Origin: Cladosporium sp. IMV 00045
Lineage: Eukaryota > Ascomycota > Dothideomycetes > Cladosporiales > Cladosporiaceae
NCBI GenBank assembly: GCA_001931905.2
Contig: MSJI02000842.1
Coordinates: forward strand, 1-64,000
Reading direction: 5' to 3'
Length of the DNA stretch: 64,000 nucleotides
The notes under the pieces: model-generated
The model's input: the letters and a program-made list of their open reading frames with translations, nothing else
The model's database searches: none
What the model was told of the DNA's origin: nothing
Part shown: one piece after another, positions 40,894 through 51,683 of the stretch
How the letters are laid out: every line of letters starts with the position of its first letter
Position numbering within the stretch: the stretch's first letter is position 1
Position numbers and translations under genes: made by a program

Positions 40894-41721
40894 GATTTAT
40901 TATGATGGATGAGAGTGTGAATGCATGTGGGTTTTGGTGGTTGGTGATGATATGGTCGGCGAATATCTCTTCTGGTGTTTCTTTTCTGTTTCTAGAAGAT
41001 TTTTTCGCGAGAGCATTTCTCCTTTCTGTTTCCAAGCAAAGGCGTTTGTGGGAAGAGCGTGTGTATAGAAAGGAAAAGAAGGTCGATTGCAAGAATCAAA
41101 GGTTGCTACGTTATTTGAAAAGTCAGTTGCTAGTATTCCGTCTCACGAATGGGTTCCGCACACGATGTTCTATCGATAACGGAGATGACGAGAAGGAACT
41201 AGGACTATCTATGTAGTAATAAGATAGAGACAGCTGATTGATTTGGGCGATTTGGCATGAATAATGCCAAGTATACAGTAATTGAGATAACGATTTCCAG
41301 GTATTTTAGGATCCAATGACAGAATGACATGGGAGACTCGCCTTTCAGCTCTCCCCTTCTTCAAGCCTCATCAGTTCCTTCTGCTAGGTACTTTAGCGTC
41401 TTCTTCCCTCAATTCTTTTATTAAAAAATTCCTTAATACATCTGGGGTCCTGCGACTGATAGCATTCTGTCAGGAAGTGATGATCCAAACACAGTGGCAG
41501 GGGACGAAGATGAAAGTGAGCACTAAAGACACTTTTGACTGGAACAATAAGTCGACGCGAGATTCATTTTCGGATTCGTGTATATCATGGCCGTGAAAGA
41601 AGAGCTAAAGAAGGCGAGGATTAGATAAACGAAAAAGTCGTCACGAAAACCAAGTCATTCTTTTCTTTTCTCCCCAAACAAATCCCAACCCTTCCAAGAA
41701 CAAGAGAGAGTGAGAGGATCC
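40894..41721. other. Convergent 3' region, 0.8 kb
   Basis: This lies between two converging MFS genes. It is AT-rich with small overlapping open frames. Nothing recognisable was seen. Confidence 0.45.
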
Positions 41722-43686
41722 CTACTTCGTCCTCCCCGGCCTAGACCTCCAAACAAAATACCCACAAACCACCACCCCAACCGCATCCAACGCGACGCCA
41801 AACCACAGCCCCGCCCTCCACGCCTCCAACGGCCCCTCCTTATCGCCCACATACCTCTCCACCGACCCCGCCATGCCCAGTCCCAGACTAATACTATAAT
41901 TCACCATAGTGCTTATCAAACTGGCAGCAATCCCCTGATTCTCCCTCGGCACAGCGTTAGACATCAACACCGAGCCCGCGGGGTAAGACCAGTTCATGGC
42001 GAGAGGCATGATGATGACGCTGAGGAAAGTGTTCGCCCAGTAAGTCTGCCCCACGGGCGCGGTGACGAGGAACAGCGTCCCGACCAGAAACGCAAGCATG
42101 GCGGCGAACATGACCCAGGCGACTCTGACGCGGCGCAGGACGAAAGCGACCGCCATGGCGCACGCGAGACCGATAGGCGCGACGGGGACTTTCTCCGCGA
42201 CGGCGGTGAGGGGCGTGAGGTGTCGGAAGCGCGTCTGGAACACGAAATATCCAACCACCCAGATGCCGTGCGAGCCCCAGCCGGCGGCGATGCAGGCGAG
42301 GACGAAGGCCGCTTCGCGCGTGAGGCCTTTGAGGGGGATGAGGGGATTGGTGGCGACGCGGAGTTCGATGTAGATGAAAGCCGCGAGGGAGATGAGGCCG
42401 AGGACGAGGACGAAGGGGATGTAGGATTGGTGCCAGCCGACGATGGGGGCTTGGTTGAAGGCGAAGTTGACCATGATCAGGCCGGCGATGCCGGAGAGGG
42501 CGCCGTAGAGGTCGAATTTGATCCACCATTTGGGTTTGGGGGAGGAGGAAGTGGGAGGTGGGGCGTGGGTGTCGGCGGGGCAGATGAGGTAGCTGATCAG
42601 GCTGATGAGCACGCAGGTGATGGACAGGGCCCAGAAGGACCACTGCCACCAGCCGTTTTCCGCGCAGAGGGCGGAGAACGAGGAGCCAACGACCATGCCT
42701 ACGGGACCCATGCCGCCGAAGCAGGAGATGGAGAAGTTGCGCTTCAACCCAAGCGGGAACGTTCGGCCGATGAGCGCGATGCCGTTTGGCACCAGGAGAG
42801 CTGGCCCAATTCCTTGCATTGCTCGACCGGCAACGAGCATCGTGTAGCCGCGGTAATCGCTGAAGCCGCAGAAGAGAGACCAGACTGCGAACCACAGCCA
42901 GCCGATGATGAAGATACGTTTGTGCCCGAACATGTCGCCCAGGCGGCCGGCCGGTAGGATGAGCGTGCCCAGAGCCATGCCATAAGCCGCGGTGGCCAGG
43001 CTGAGCTTTGCGAAATCGGCACCCAGGCTGGTTCCAATGATGAATCCGGGTGCGATGGTTTGGGACAATCCACCGAGGGAGAGGAACTGGGCCAGACAGA
43101 CGTTCATAACGAAGGCGACTTCGTGCAGCCTCGACATGCGGATTTCTGGAGGCGGCGGACTGCCATTGGAAGATGAGGGTGGCGTTGGTTCATCGCTGTT
43201 GGAGAGGGATAGAGGATACTTGACATTGAAACCCTTCTCGGTGATACTGTCTGGTGAGATCGGACTTTGATCGTCGGGCGTCTTCCTGTCTTTCTCGACT
43301 AGACGGAATTCGCCCGTGTCGTTATTTCGAGCCAGAGCGTAGCCATCCCAGACCGTGATACGGGAGTTCTTCAAGGCTTCCCGCCACTCGTCGGGGACTT
43401 CATGTTCGTTAACGGCATATGTGGGCTTTGGGTTGCGAGCAGGCGGGATGAGAGCGACTTTCGACCTCTGAGCCGGTGTCTGTCCTCTCGTCGATGCGGC
43501 GTAAGTATCGTCCGTCCTGGCCGATGGCGACGATGACCTATAAGGCTTGTTGCTGTTTTCGCTGAGGAATCTGGAAGCAGCTTCGATTACATCAACGCTT
43601 TTGGACTCGCGGAGACTGTGAGCTGTTGAAGGATTGGCGGTGGTATCCATATTTGAGTGGGATGAAGAGCGCTTGGAATTGGCCAT
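41722..43686 (-). CDS. MFS transporter, DHA2 (14-helix) family
   Basis: An intronless minus-strand gene of 654 residues from ATG 43686 (MANSKRSSS); the frame extends a few codons upstream but without ATG. The ~190-residue polar N-terminus is followed by about 14 helices. Motif A is LPAGRLGDMFGHKRIFIIG, and RAMQGIGPALLVPNGIALIG is the DHA2 helix-4/5 signature. It belongs to a family including Aminotriazole-resistance-like and Atr1-type drug or boron exporters. It converges on an unrelated DHA1 carrier and has no biosynthetic neighbours, so a detoxification role is plausible but unproven. A long antisense open frame across it is a codon-bias shadow. Confidence 0.9.
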   Translation of the reverse strand: MANSKRSSSHSNMDTTANPSTAHSLRESKSVDVIEAASRFLSENSNKPYRSSSPSARTDDTYAASTRGQTPAQRSKVALIPPARNPKPTYAVNEHEVPDEWREALKNSRITVWDGYALARNNDTGEFRLVEKDRKTPDDQSPISPDSITEKGFNVKYPLSLSNSDEPTPPSSSNGSPPPPEIRMSRLHEVAFVMNVCLAQFLSLGGLSQTIAPGFIIGTSLGADFAKLSLATAAYGMALGTLILPAGRLGDMFGHKRIFIIGWLWFAVWSLFCGFSDYRGYTMLVAGRAMQGIGPALLVPNGIALIGRTFPLGLKRNFSISCFGGMGPVGMVVGSSFSALCAENGWWQWSFWALSITCVLISLISYLICPADTHAPPPTSSSPKPKWWIKFDLYGALSGIAGLIMVNFAFNQAPIVGWHQSYIPFVLVLGLISLAAFIYIELRVATNPLIPLKGLTREAAFVLACIAAGWGSHGIWVVGYFVFQTRFRHLTPLTAVAEKVPVAPIGLACAMAVAFVLRRVRVAWVMFAAMLAFLVGTLFLVTAPVGQTYWANTFLSVIIMPLAMNWSYPAGSVLMSNAVPRENQGIAASLISTMVNYSISLGLGMAGSVERYVGDKEGPLEAWRAGLWFGVALDAVGVVVCGYFVWRSRPGRTK

Positions 43687-45215
43687 GGCGGTGGCCAACT
43701 AGCTATATGACAATTGATAATGCCCGTTGGCTTTCTCATGCGATGCCAAGTCGACAAGACGATCAAGACGTTGGATGGTAGGGAGATGTGCTACGGGTAG
43801 AGAAAGTGGATTGGGAGGAACAGTGCTCGGGAGAGACAGAGAAAAACGATTGTCTCAGCCATACATGTAGGTATGCATGTATGTATACTCGCAGACGGTG
43901 AATCCCACGGGCAGTGTTGATACTGTGCCGAGTTGTCCGTTCTGCTGCCGGAAATACACTGAAAGGAAGAGCACTTATAAACTTACAATGTCGGACGCCG
44001 TCCTGCCCGACGTGTCGGTCAATCATACCTCAACACGCACGCTGCCGGTGCTGCTGCACGTCGTATTATTATTGATCTGAGCAAAAACCTTCCCGGAATG
44101 GGCAGCTCAGCATGAAAGGACTGGTAGCACCGGCGCGCGAGGATAAGGTTGCATCCTGCCATGCAAGGCCATGCAAGGCACGAGGGGGTACGCGCGCGGT
44201 CGGGTGCTGTGCTGTGCTTTCTTTGGGAGAGGACGTGGACGGTGGACGTGAGTTATCGTCCCGAGGAGATCTTTAGCAGCGTACCTGTGGTGCGGTCCCT
44301 CGGGGGATCGACGAATGGGGCCCAATGTGGCGATCAAGTTCCTGACTAGGGGGGGAGGGGAGGATGCAAGTGTGAATGCAAATGCACGTATGTCTCGGTT
44401 GATGTAGGATGGTGAAACGGAGATGTCAGGCAAGTCGTGCTGGAAGTGGTGTCGCCAGGCAAGTTGGGACGAGCCGCGATGACACGCAGATTTGCTCTGA
44501 CACCCTTGGCAAGACCATCATACCGTGTTCGAAGAGATGTGGTGATTTGGTCCGGAAATGCTCTAACCAGATGTCTCACTCTGCTCTCGTCAGTCTTTCG
44601 AGTACCTGTGGTATGTGCCGGATACGACTCAGGGGAGGGTTGAGAGGCGTGTGGAAAGTCTCCGCGGCTGCCCTCACACCCGCGGTGATGGAGGTGATGA
44701 TGAGTGGACAAGATACGAGATAAGCATCTCGCATTGCATGTGAGGCGTGCGGCTGAGAGGCCGTGCCATGTCAGGCTTTCCTTATCCCGATGCTTGATTG
44801 TTGTTTGTGTTGAGAGTGAGGCAACCAAGCAATGTCGATGGCTGAAATGCAAAGGAAGGAAGATCGACGCACCAAGCTTTCCGGAGCCGTCCAATCTATG
44901 CAAAGCCTAAAATCACAATCGACCACACCCACCCCTGAGAGATCAGTGCGACATGTGATTCCCAGCTTCTCGTCTTCTTTCCCTTCCGATACCGACCGCA
45001 TTGACCTTCTTGCAGTAGGAGTGAGTGCCGACGGTCTGAGTCGGCGTGGAGAGGGCCGAGAGCAGCACCACCACCAGCACCAGCATCGTCACCAGCACCA
45101 GCTCTGCCAGCAACCTCCACCTCCACCTACGTACCACATGGTCTGACCCAACCGACTATCCCGACTCTTCCGACTGTCTCTCACTCTCACTCTCGAACCA
45201 AGGCTCTCGCCAATC
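43687..45215. other. Divergent intergenic region, 1.5 kb
   Basis: This lies between the DHA2 carrier and OGG1. It has a (CA/TG)-rich stretch at 43860-43890 and a CACCAGCACCAG microsatellite at about 45065-45110 just before OGG1. Open frames of up to 185 codons occur on the minus strand (44346-44903) but resemble no family. No RNA gene was seen. Confidence 0.45.
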
Positions 45216-46652
45216 ATGGGCGTCGCGGAATGGCAGAAGATCCCGGCGTCCCTGTCAGAACTCTGCATCAACACCACCCTGCGATGCGGCCAATCCTTCC
45301 GGTACGGAAAACGCAAAACTTTCTTTTCACTCTTTCGCAAGACGATCTACACATGCCTTCCTAGCAATGACGCGCACATGCCGAGGCCAATTACACCCTC
45401 TGAGAAAGCATACTGACATGGCAATCGCAGATGGCGCAAGGACGACGCAGGCGTCTGGTCTATGAGCCTACACAGCCGCATCCTCTCCCTCCACCAAGAC
45501 CCTGAATATCTCTACTATCGCGCTGTAAGGCCTGGCGGGGGAAGCATCCAAGCACCACCTCCTCCACTTCCGACCCCTCCGGCATCACATGCGCCTTCTG
45601 TCGCTGGCGCCGAAGTGGCAGACGCGACAACCGAGCCAGACACAGTCAAGAAAGAGAACGAAGATGACAATGCCTCCAACGACGACACACTGGCACTCGT
45701 CCAGCACTACTTAAACCTCACACCCAATCTCACATCGCTCTACGCGCAATGGTCCGCAGCAGACGCGAACTTCGCCAAAAAAGCGCCCAAATTCACCGGC
45801 GTGCGCATCCTGCGCCAGGACGCGTGGGAAGCTCTGGTCGGCTTCATCTGCAGCAGCAACAACAACATCGCGCGCATCTCCCAGATGATGCACAAGCTGT
45901 GCGTGCACTACGGTCCGTTACTCGGCCACCTCGACGGCGAGGCATACCACGACTTCCCCTCACCCAAAGCCCTCGCGCAAGAAGGCGTGGAAGCCAAACT
46001 GCGCGGTTTGGGGTTCGGGTATAGAGCGCGCTATCTCTACCAGACGGCATGCATGATCGTCGAGAAACCTGATGGCTGGCTGGACGGGCTGCGAAACCCG
46101 GAAGCGCCTGTGCTGGGCCACGAGGCGGGGGATGGAGGCGAATGGCACGCTTCCGGACGCGAGGGGTACAGGAAAGCGCACGAGGAGTTGATCGCGCTGC
46201 AAGGCGTGGGTCCCAAAGTGGCCGACTGCGTGTGTCTGATGGGACTGGGATGGGGCGAGGCGGTGCCAGTGGACACGCACGTGTGGCAGATCGCGCAGCG
46301 CGACTACAAATTCGGTCGGGGGAAGCATTCGAGTCTGACGAAAGCGACGTATGATGCTGTCGGAGATAAGTTCAGGAGTCTGTGGGGGAAGGAGGCGGGT
46401 TGGGCGCATTCGGTGTTGTTCACGGCAGATTTGCGCGCGTTTAGCGAGAGGTTGGTGGCGAAGGTGGAGAAGAAGGAGGAGGATGTTGAGGTTAAGAAGG
46501 AGGAAGATGAGGTGCCAGTTTTGGAGGATGTGAAGAACGAGGAGAAGATTGTGGAGAAACGCATCAAGAGGGAGGACGAAGATGGTGTGGAGAAGGATGT
46601 TTTGGCCGTTGAGGGGACTGTCAGGCGAAGCAAGCGGGCGAAGAAGGTGTGA
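45216..46652 (+). CDS. OGG1: 8-oxoguanine DNA glycosylase/AP lyase
   Basis: Exons 45216-45301 and 45431-46652, separated by a 129-bp intron (GTACGG donor, GCAG acceptor, phase 2), give 435 residues. Exon 1 ends in the conserved LRCGQSFR and exon 2 starts WRKDDAGVWS, so the OGG_N domain is rebuilt exactly. The HhH-GPD core is clear: CSSNNNIARISQM and the hairpin LIALQGVGPKVADCVCLMGL with catalytic Lys, followed by VPVDTHVWQ with the catalytic Asp. It removes 8-oxoguanine opposite cytosine. An insertion (residues ~55-85, Pro/Ala-rich) and a Lys/Glu-rich C-terminal tail ending in RRSKRAKKV (likely nuclear localisation signal) make it longer than the human enzyme. Confidence 0.94.
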
Positions 46653-47875
46653 GATGATGAGAAGGGATTGATGGAATCAAAAGACACTTTTCGCGAGTGT
46701 TCTTCTGGCCAAAACCTGGCCAGTCGCACGGATTCTTGAGGCTGCCACGCAGCAGCAAGCCAACGACGTCCGACGTGAACCTCTCGATGTGCTCCAAGCA
46801 AACACGGGCTGGGACCAAGCACATGAACGGGTAGAAGTACGCACAGCAGCGTCACTGCCAGTGGAATGCCTTCGCGCATGTGTCGGCCTCCCTGGAGACC
46901 TGAAAAGAAAGACTGATAGTCTCCCTGCTCAACAAGTATCTCTGCACCCTCTGTGCACGTATCGTCAGCTCTGGTGCACTGACAAAGCGAGCCTACCGCT
47001 GAGAAAGTGTTGAAAACCCCTCAAGTATCTTTGGGATATTAGTGCAAGTATCGTCAGCTCTGGCATACTGAAAAAGCGAGACTACCGCTGAGAAGGTGTG
47101 GGAAGAAACACAAGTATCTCTGGGATCTTCGTGCAAGCGTCTCGACTCCTATAGGACAGAAACGCTACCATCAGACATGTAAAGTATGTACATACACTCT
47201 TCTTTTCTTGGGTTACAGATGCATACACGAAGATCTGAGAATTGCATAAATGAACAATTTATTCTACAAGTCGTTGCCTTTTAGCAAGGAAAATCACGTT
47301 CTAACACCATCAAAAGATGCACAAAAATACATATACATACCTAGGTACATATACAAGTATACACAAGAGCAGCCCTGTGAAGAAGATGACGGTGGAGCCA
47401 TGTGGGAGGTTGCAGCTAGCGCGAGGGCAACAGTTCAAGTGTGCTACTATTTTAATCCCATCCACACGCTTTCCTTCCCTCCAGTTTCTATTGATATCCC
47501 AAACCTCGGCCAAGTCAAAGCAAGCAGCTAGCAGATGACGTTGATTCTACCTGGAGAGTGAAGGAAGAAGAGTGGAAGAACATACTGCTGCTACTGATAT
47601 ATCCAATATATCACATTCATTCATTCCTTTTGCCACCCGCAGACAAGGCAAAATCGGAGCGAGCGGCTGAATATCCTCCGCTTCTGCTGCTGCTGAGACG
47701 CTCCCTCTGCCTGCCTGCCACCACCGGGCGCATCCTTTCTATCACTCGCTTGAGACAAAGTCCCGCTTCCAGACCGTTTCTTCACTCTCTCACCACAGAG
47801 GAGCCAACTCCTCCCCTTTATTTCTATATTTACACCACACGCCAGATCTAACCCTCTCCACTCCGCCTGCCCAAA
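46653..47875. other. Intergenic region, 1.2 kb
   Basis: This contains the decayed repeat array at 46933-47180, AT-rich sequence with TA/CA steps near 47320-47370, and a CT-rich leader (47630-47850) before the MADS-box gene. No further gene is supported. Confidence 0.45.
46933..47180 (+). repeat. Three 89-bp units of the dispersed repeat family
   Basis: CAAGTATCT recurs at 46933, 47022 and 47111, a period of 89. Units one and two share GTATCGTCAGCTCTGG and CTACCGCTGAGAA; the third degrades after its first 25 bases. The plus strand here reads TAEKV where the 20.8-kb array on the minus strand reads TAAERV, and both continue with TC..C.GG..TCTT.GTGCA. It is therefore a third, inverted locus of the same family. 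Confidence 0.62.
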
Positions 47876-49956
47876 ATGGGCCGTCGCAAGATCGAGATCA
47901 AGCCCATCAAGGACGACCGCAATAGGTATGTCTTGTCTAATCCCCTTCGCGACATCATCCTCCCCTCCACCATGTCGCGCGCGCGCTCTGCCTGCTGCAT
48001 GCTCAATACTAACTCGCCCTAACCAGGTCAGTCACCTTCCTCAAGCGCAAAGGCGGCTTGTTCAAGAAGGCGCACGAGCTATCCGTACTCTGCTCCGTCG
48101 ACGTCGCCGTTATCATCTTCGGTCACAACAAGAAACTCTACGAGTACTCCTCCAGCGACATCAACGACACCATCGCGAGATTCCAATATGTACGTGTCGC
48201 GCGACACTTGAACTCCCTTTTTGGGCATGCAGGACACACTTGCAAGACCCTATACTGACTGCGCGCATAGTATGGCGGTGCGCACGAACACAAAGGTCCC
48301 CAGGACTTCGCGGACAAGGGAGGCGGAGACGACGATGAGGACGACGAGGGCGGGGAAGAGGATATCGCAGACGCGCGAGGTACACCGGACCACCACGCAC
48401 ACCAGATGATGCAGCAACAGCAGCAACCACCGCCAGGAATGCAACACCATCCAGCTTTCCAACACGTCAGACATGGGACACCGCAAGCCTCACCTCCAAT
48501 GCCAAATGGTGCCATGCCGCAGTTTCAGCGAGGACCCTCACCACTGCCTCCAGGCATATCGCGTCCCTCGTCTCGCACATCACAGCATCCCATGCAGCAT
48601 CCTCAACAACATCCACCCGGGCATCTCCGTCGCACCAGCTCCAATCTCGTCCCGCCAGGCCATCCACAACACACGCAAGGCCCGCCGCCTCAGCCGACTT
48701 ACGCCTACGCGCCGAATCAGCCTTTCTATAATCCTCAAGCAGCTGCGCAGGCGCAGATGCAGCGTCCTCCACCACAGGCGAGCTACCCTCCACCCTACCC
48801 GGGTCAACATCCGCAACACCCTGGCGTGGCGCAAACTATGATGCAGGACAACCGCAGACAGTCCATGCCTCCGGCATATCCACCCCAGCAGCCACCACCA
48901 GGTCAAATGCAAAGAGATCCGTCGAGTGAACAACTGCAGCCTCCTTCTCAGCGCCCTTCGATCACCTCCCCACAGCCTCAACAACAGCAACAACACGCGC
49001 CTCCTCCACCTGGTCCATCTCCTCAACCTCCTCAGCATCAGCAATTCGCTAGTCCACCTCTTCCACAACCAAAACCTCTTCCTGCACACGCCAAGCATAA
49101 CAGCATTTTCACGCCAATTGACGACAGCCGATCATTACTTGCACAGCACTGGGGAACGTCAGGGATTACGGAACCTCGATCGGATCCACCCGTAAAACTG
49201 GAAGATGGTGGACCTCGACCTGCTTCTATCGACGTTGCTGCTATGAACCGCGACAAAGCGAATGGCGTTTCTCCCAAACCACCTGCCGCACGACCAGCTC
49301 CTCGTTCACCCCAGCCTCCACCACCACCTCAACCGCCTCAACGAACTGCCAGCACACCAAGCGCACCCATGGTCGGTCCACCCGCGCGCGCAAGCACAAC
49401 CCAATCCGACGCGAAACGTCCTCGCCTGAAAGTGCAAATCCCCAGCGAAGCCTCGGGCGACGAAGCTGGCACCGCCGACTCCGACGCAGCCAGCACCTCC
49501 CAAGCGCAGACAGCCACAGGCGGCCTCCCACAACAACAAGGACCGCCCTCACACGTGGTCCTCCCACCTCCCTCCCCCTCAACCAACACCCTCCTCAGCG
49601 CCGGCGCCCAAGGCCCACCCAACCCCTTCGCCCGCCCCGCACCACCCATGAGCACAAACCCGCACGCCACCAACCGCGACACCAACAGCAGCAGCAGCAA
49701 CGGCAATAACAATAACATCGAAACGCCCATGTCCGCCCTCCCATCCCGCTTCATGAGCGACCAGCTTCTCCCCAGCCCCTCCGCTTTCTACTCAGAGTGG
49801 GGTTTCGGTGGCCGGTCAGGGGACAGTAACATGTTGCCGAGTCCGCTGAATTTCCAGACGCCTGTTGTGGCTAATGGGCAGGGGTGGAGGGAGGAGGATC
49901 GCAAGAGGGCTGCGGAGGAGGAGGGAGGTGGGGAGGTGAAGAGGGCGCGGAGTTGA
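47876..49956 (+). CDS. rlmA: MADS-box transcription factor, Rlm1/MEF2 type
   Basis: Three exons, 47876-47925, 48027-48189 and 48271-49956, joined in phase (introns of 101 and 81 bp), give 632 residues. The first 57 residues are a complete MADS box ([46 protein letters not shown]) of the SRF/MEF2-like class; [10 protein letters not shown] with NRSVTF marks Rlm1. The rest is low-complexity: Gln-, Pro- and His-rich stretches with polyQ and polyN runs, as in fungal RlmA. RlmA is the target of the cell-wall-integrity MAP kinase. A D-box-like basic patch ([13 protein letters not shown]) near residue 455 could dock the kinase. Symbol follows the Aspergillus name. Confidence 0.9.
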
Positions 49957-50325
49957 TTGAGAGAAGGAAGGGGGGAGGGGTAATTTGGTATGATTTGATT
50001 TAATGGCGAGGAGTGTTGGGAGGCGTAAGAGGAAGAGGAGGAGGAAGGGTGTGATTTTTTTCGGTAAATTCATCAAGAGAAGGGGGGAGTTTTTCTCGTT
50101 TTTTGCTTCAAATAATGATACCAAAAATCCGTGCTTTGTTTCTTGTTCATCGCTCTGATTTCCCCAATATTGTCTGCCTTTTGTCTACTATCGTAAGTGA
50201 AGGTAGTGGTTTTCATTATCATCGTCCTCATCTCGCATCGACTTTGGCCTTTTTTGCTTTTGGTTCATTTATTATCGTCCGTAACCATCATCCTCACCAC
50301 CGGCATGAGAATACCTTCCCAAAGC
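49957..50325. other. Convergent 3' region
   Basis: 369 bases, G-rich directly after the Rlm1 stop and then T-rich. No gene was seen. Confidence 0.45.
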
Positions 50326-51260
50326 CTACAGATATCCACCACCGGAAAACTTGGACGAAAAGCCACCGGCTTGCTTCAGCATGTCTTTTCTCTGCCCCCT
50401 GCTGACTCCGCCTATGCTCATGTCTTTCTCGCGGTCGAAGGAGCGGGAGGATGGGTCGTCTTCTTCTTTTTTGGATTGGCCATCTGCTTCTGATTTGCGA
50501 GACTGGTGTTGTTCCATTAGGGAGGGACCGCGGGATTTCGCCTGGATGGAAATCGTTAGATCTGATTGGAAAACATCTTTTGGAAATCTTGGATAGTGAA
50601 ACTCACTGTTCTCTCTTTAAGCTCCCTCTCCCTCGCCTCCTCATCACGGCTTTGCTTCTTGCTCTCCGGCTTCTTCGCAGCAGGCTCCGGTCTCGCCACG
50701 CCCATCATCTCATCCTCGAGTCTCTTCCGCTTTTGCTCTGGCGTTTCGTGCCAGGAGGCATTGTCCCCTCCTTTCTCGGCTGGTGCTTTCGCGCCTTTGC
50801 CCGTGTTGAAACCCCGCGCTCGAGGTTTGCTCGGGTCCATGCGCGAGGCTAGACCGTCTTGTTCGGGCGGCATGGTCATCCAGTCATCGCGGCGGGGTTT
50901 GGATGTTAATATTGTTGAATCGTCATCTTTAGGCGCTGTTGGTTGGTTGGTGGTTATTGACGCTGCTGCTGCGCCGCCAGCGGGCGGTAATGAAGGGCCG
51001 AAGTCGTCGTCGCCGCTGCTACTCTCATCTTCTTCCTGTCTTGTTTCATCGGCAGGCTCTGTAGGTCTTTCATCCAAGGGTGCGGGCGGCATGGCAGGTC
51101 CGGCGACTTTCCTTCGTTTCTCTGAAGCGTCATCTGGGCTGGCTGAGCGTTGTTGCTTTGCGCCGGAAGCTGTGCCGGGTGCATTTTCGCATTCTTCTTC
51201 TTGTTGCCGCTTTCGCTTGGCCAGGAGGTGGGGTGGTAGAGCTGCGCCTATGCCCGACAT
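50326..51260 (-). CDS. GPALPP/DUF3752 domain protein
   Basis: Exons 51260-50607 and 50541-50326 on the minus strand, with a 65-bp phase-0 intron (GTGAGT, CAG), give 289 residues. The N-terminus MSGIGAALPPHLLAKRKR and the internal DDDFGPSLPP are the GPALPP motifs. Exon 2 supplies the rest of DUF3752 (AKSRGPSLMEQHQ, then RGQRKDMLKQAGGFSSKFSGGGYL). Without splicing the conserved end would be lost. The product is charged and lacks membrane segments; the family is nuclear by reputation but has no firm function. It is divergent from VPS8 across 423 bases. Confidence 0.88.
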
Positions 51261-51683
51261 TGTTTTGAGGTGTTGGTGGTATTGTGTTGCGTTTCGGGTG
51301 TGTCTTGGTGGCGCGATTGTTTGGATGGAGCTTTGGGTGTTGGAGCGAGCTTGCTGCGCCTGAGGGATCGCCGGCTTGGCAGGTGAAGCTCTCGCCTCAG
51401 GCAGCCGGCATTGGAGAGGCATGATGTCGTTGTTGTTGACTGCACATGGACTGATGATTAGGATTCTCTGTTGATACAACTGTGAGAGAGAAGGTCTTGT
51501 TTTACTTCTTGTGTTTACGAGTCGCCGGGAATTCAGCCACGACACCTGCAATCAATAGAATCACACGCCCTCAACCAATCCAAACATCAAACGCAGCGGA
51601 TCGCGAAACTGCGCCGCGATTACATCCTTGGAAACCACTGAAACAACAAGCAGGGAAGCGATGTGTGATCATTGGGAACACAG
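51261..51683. promoter_or_regulatory. Bidirectional promoter region, GPALPP gene / VPS8
   Basis: 423 bases between two divergent starts. No TATA box stands out. The minus-strand frame is open far upstream of its ATG, which reflects leader sequence. Confidence 0.4.

Noticed and set aside
41710..42957. A 415-codon plus-strand open frame
   Set aside because: It lies antisense to the DHA2 transporter; its Arg/Gly/Glu/His-rich low-complexity translation is a shadow of the GC-rich codons.
44346..44903. A 185-codon minus-strand open frame in the 43.7-45.2 kb gap
   Set aside because: The translation is Ser/His/Pro/Thr-rich without domain features, and several overlapping frames are equally open.
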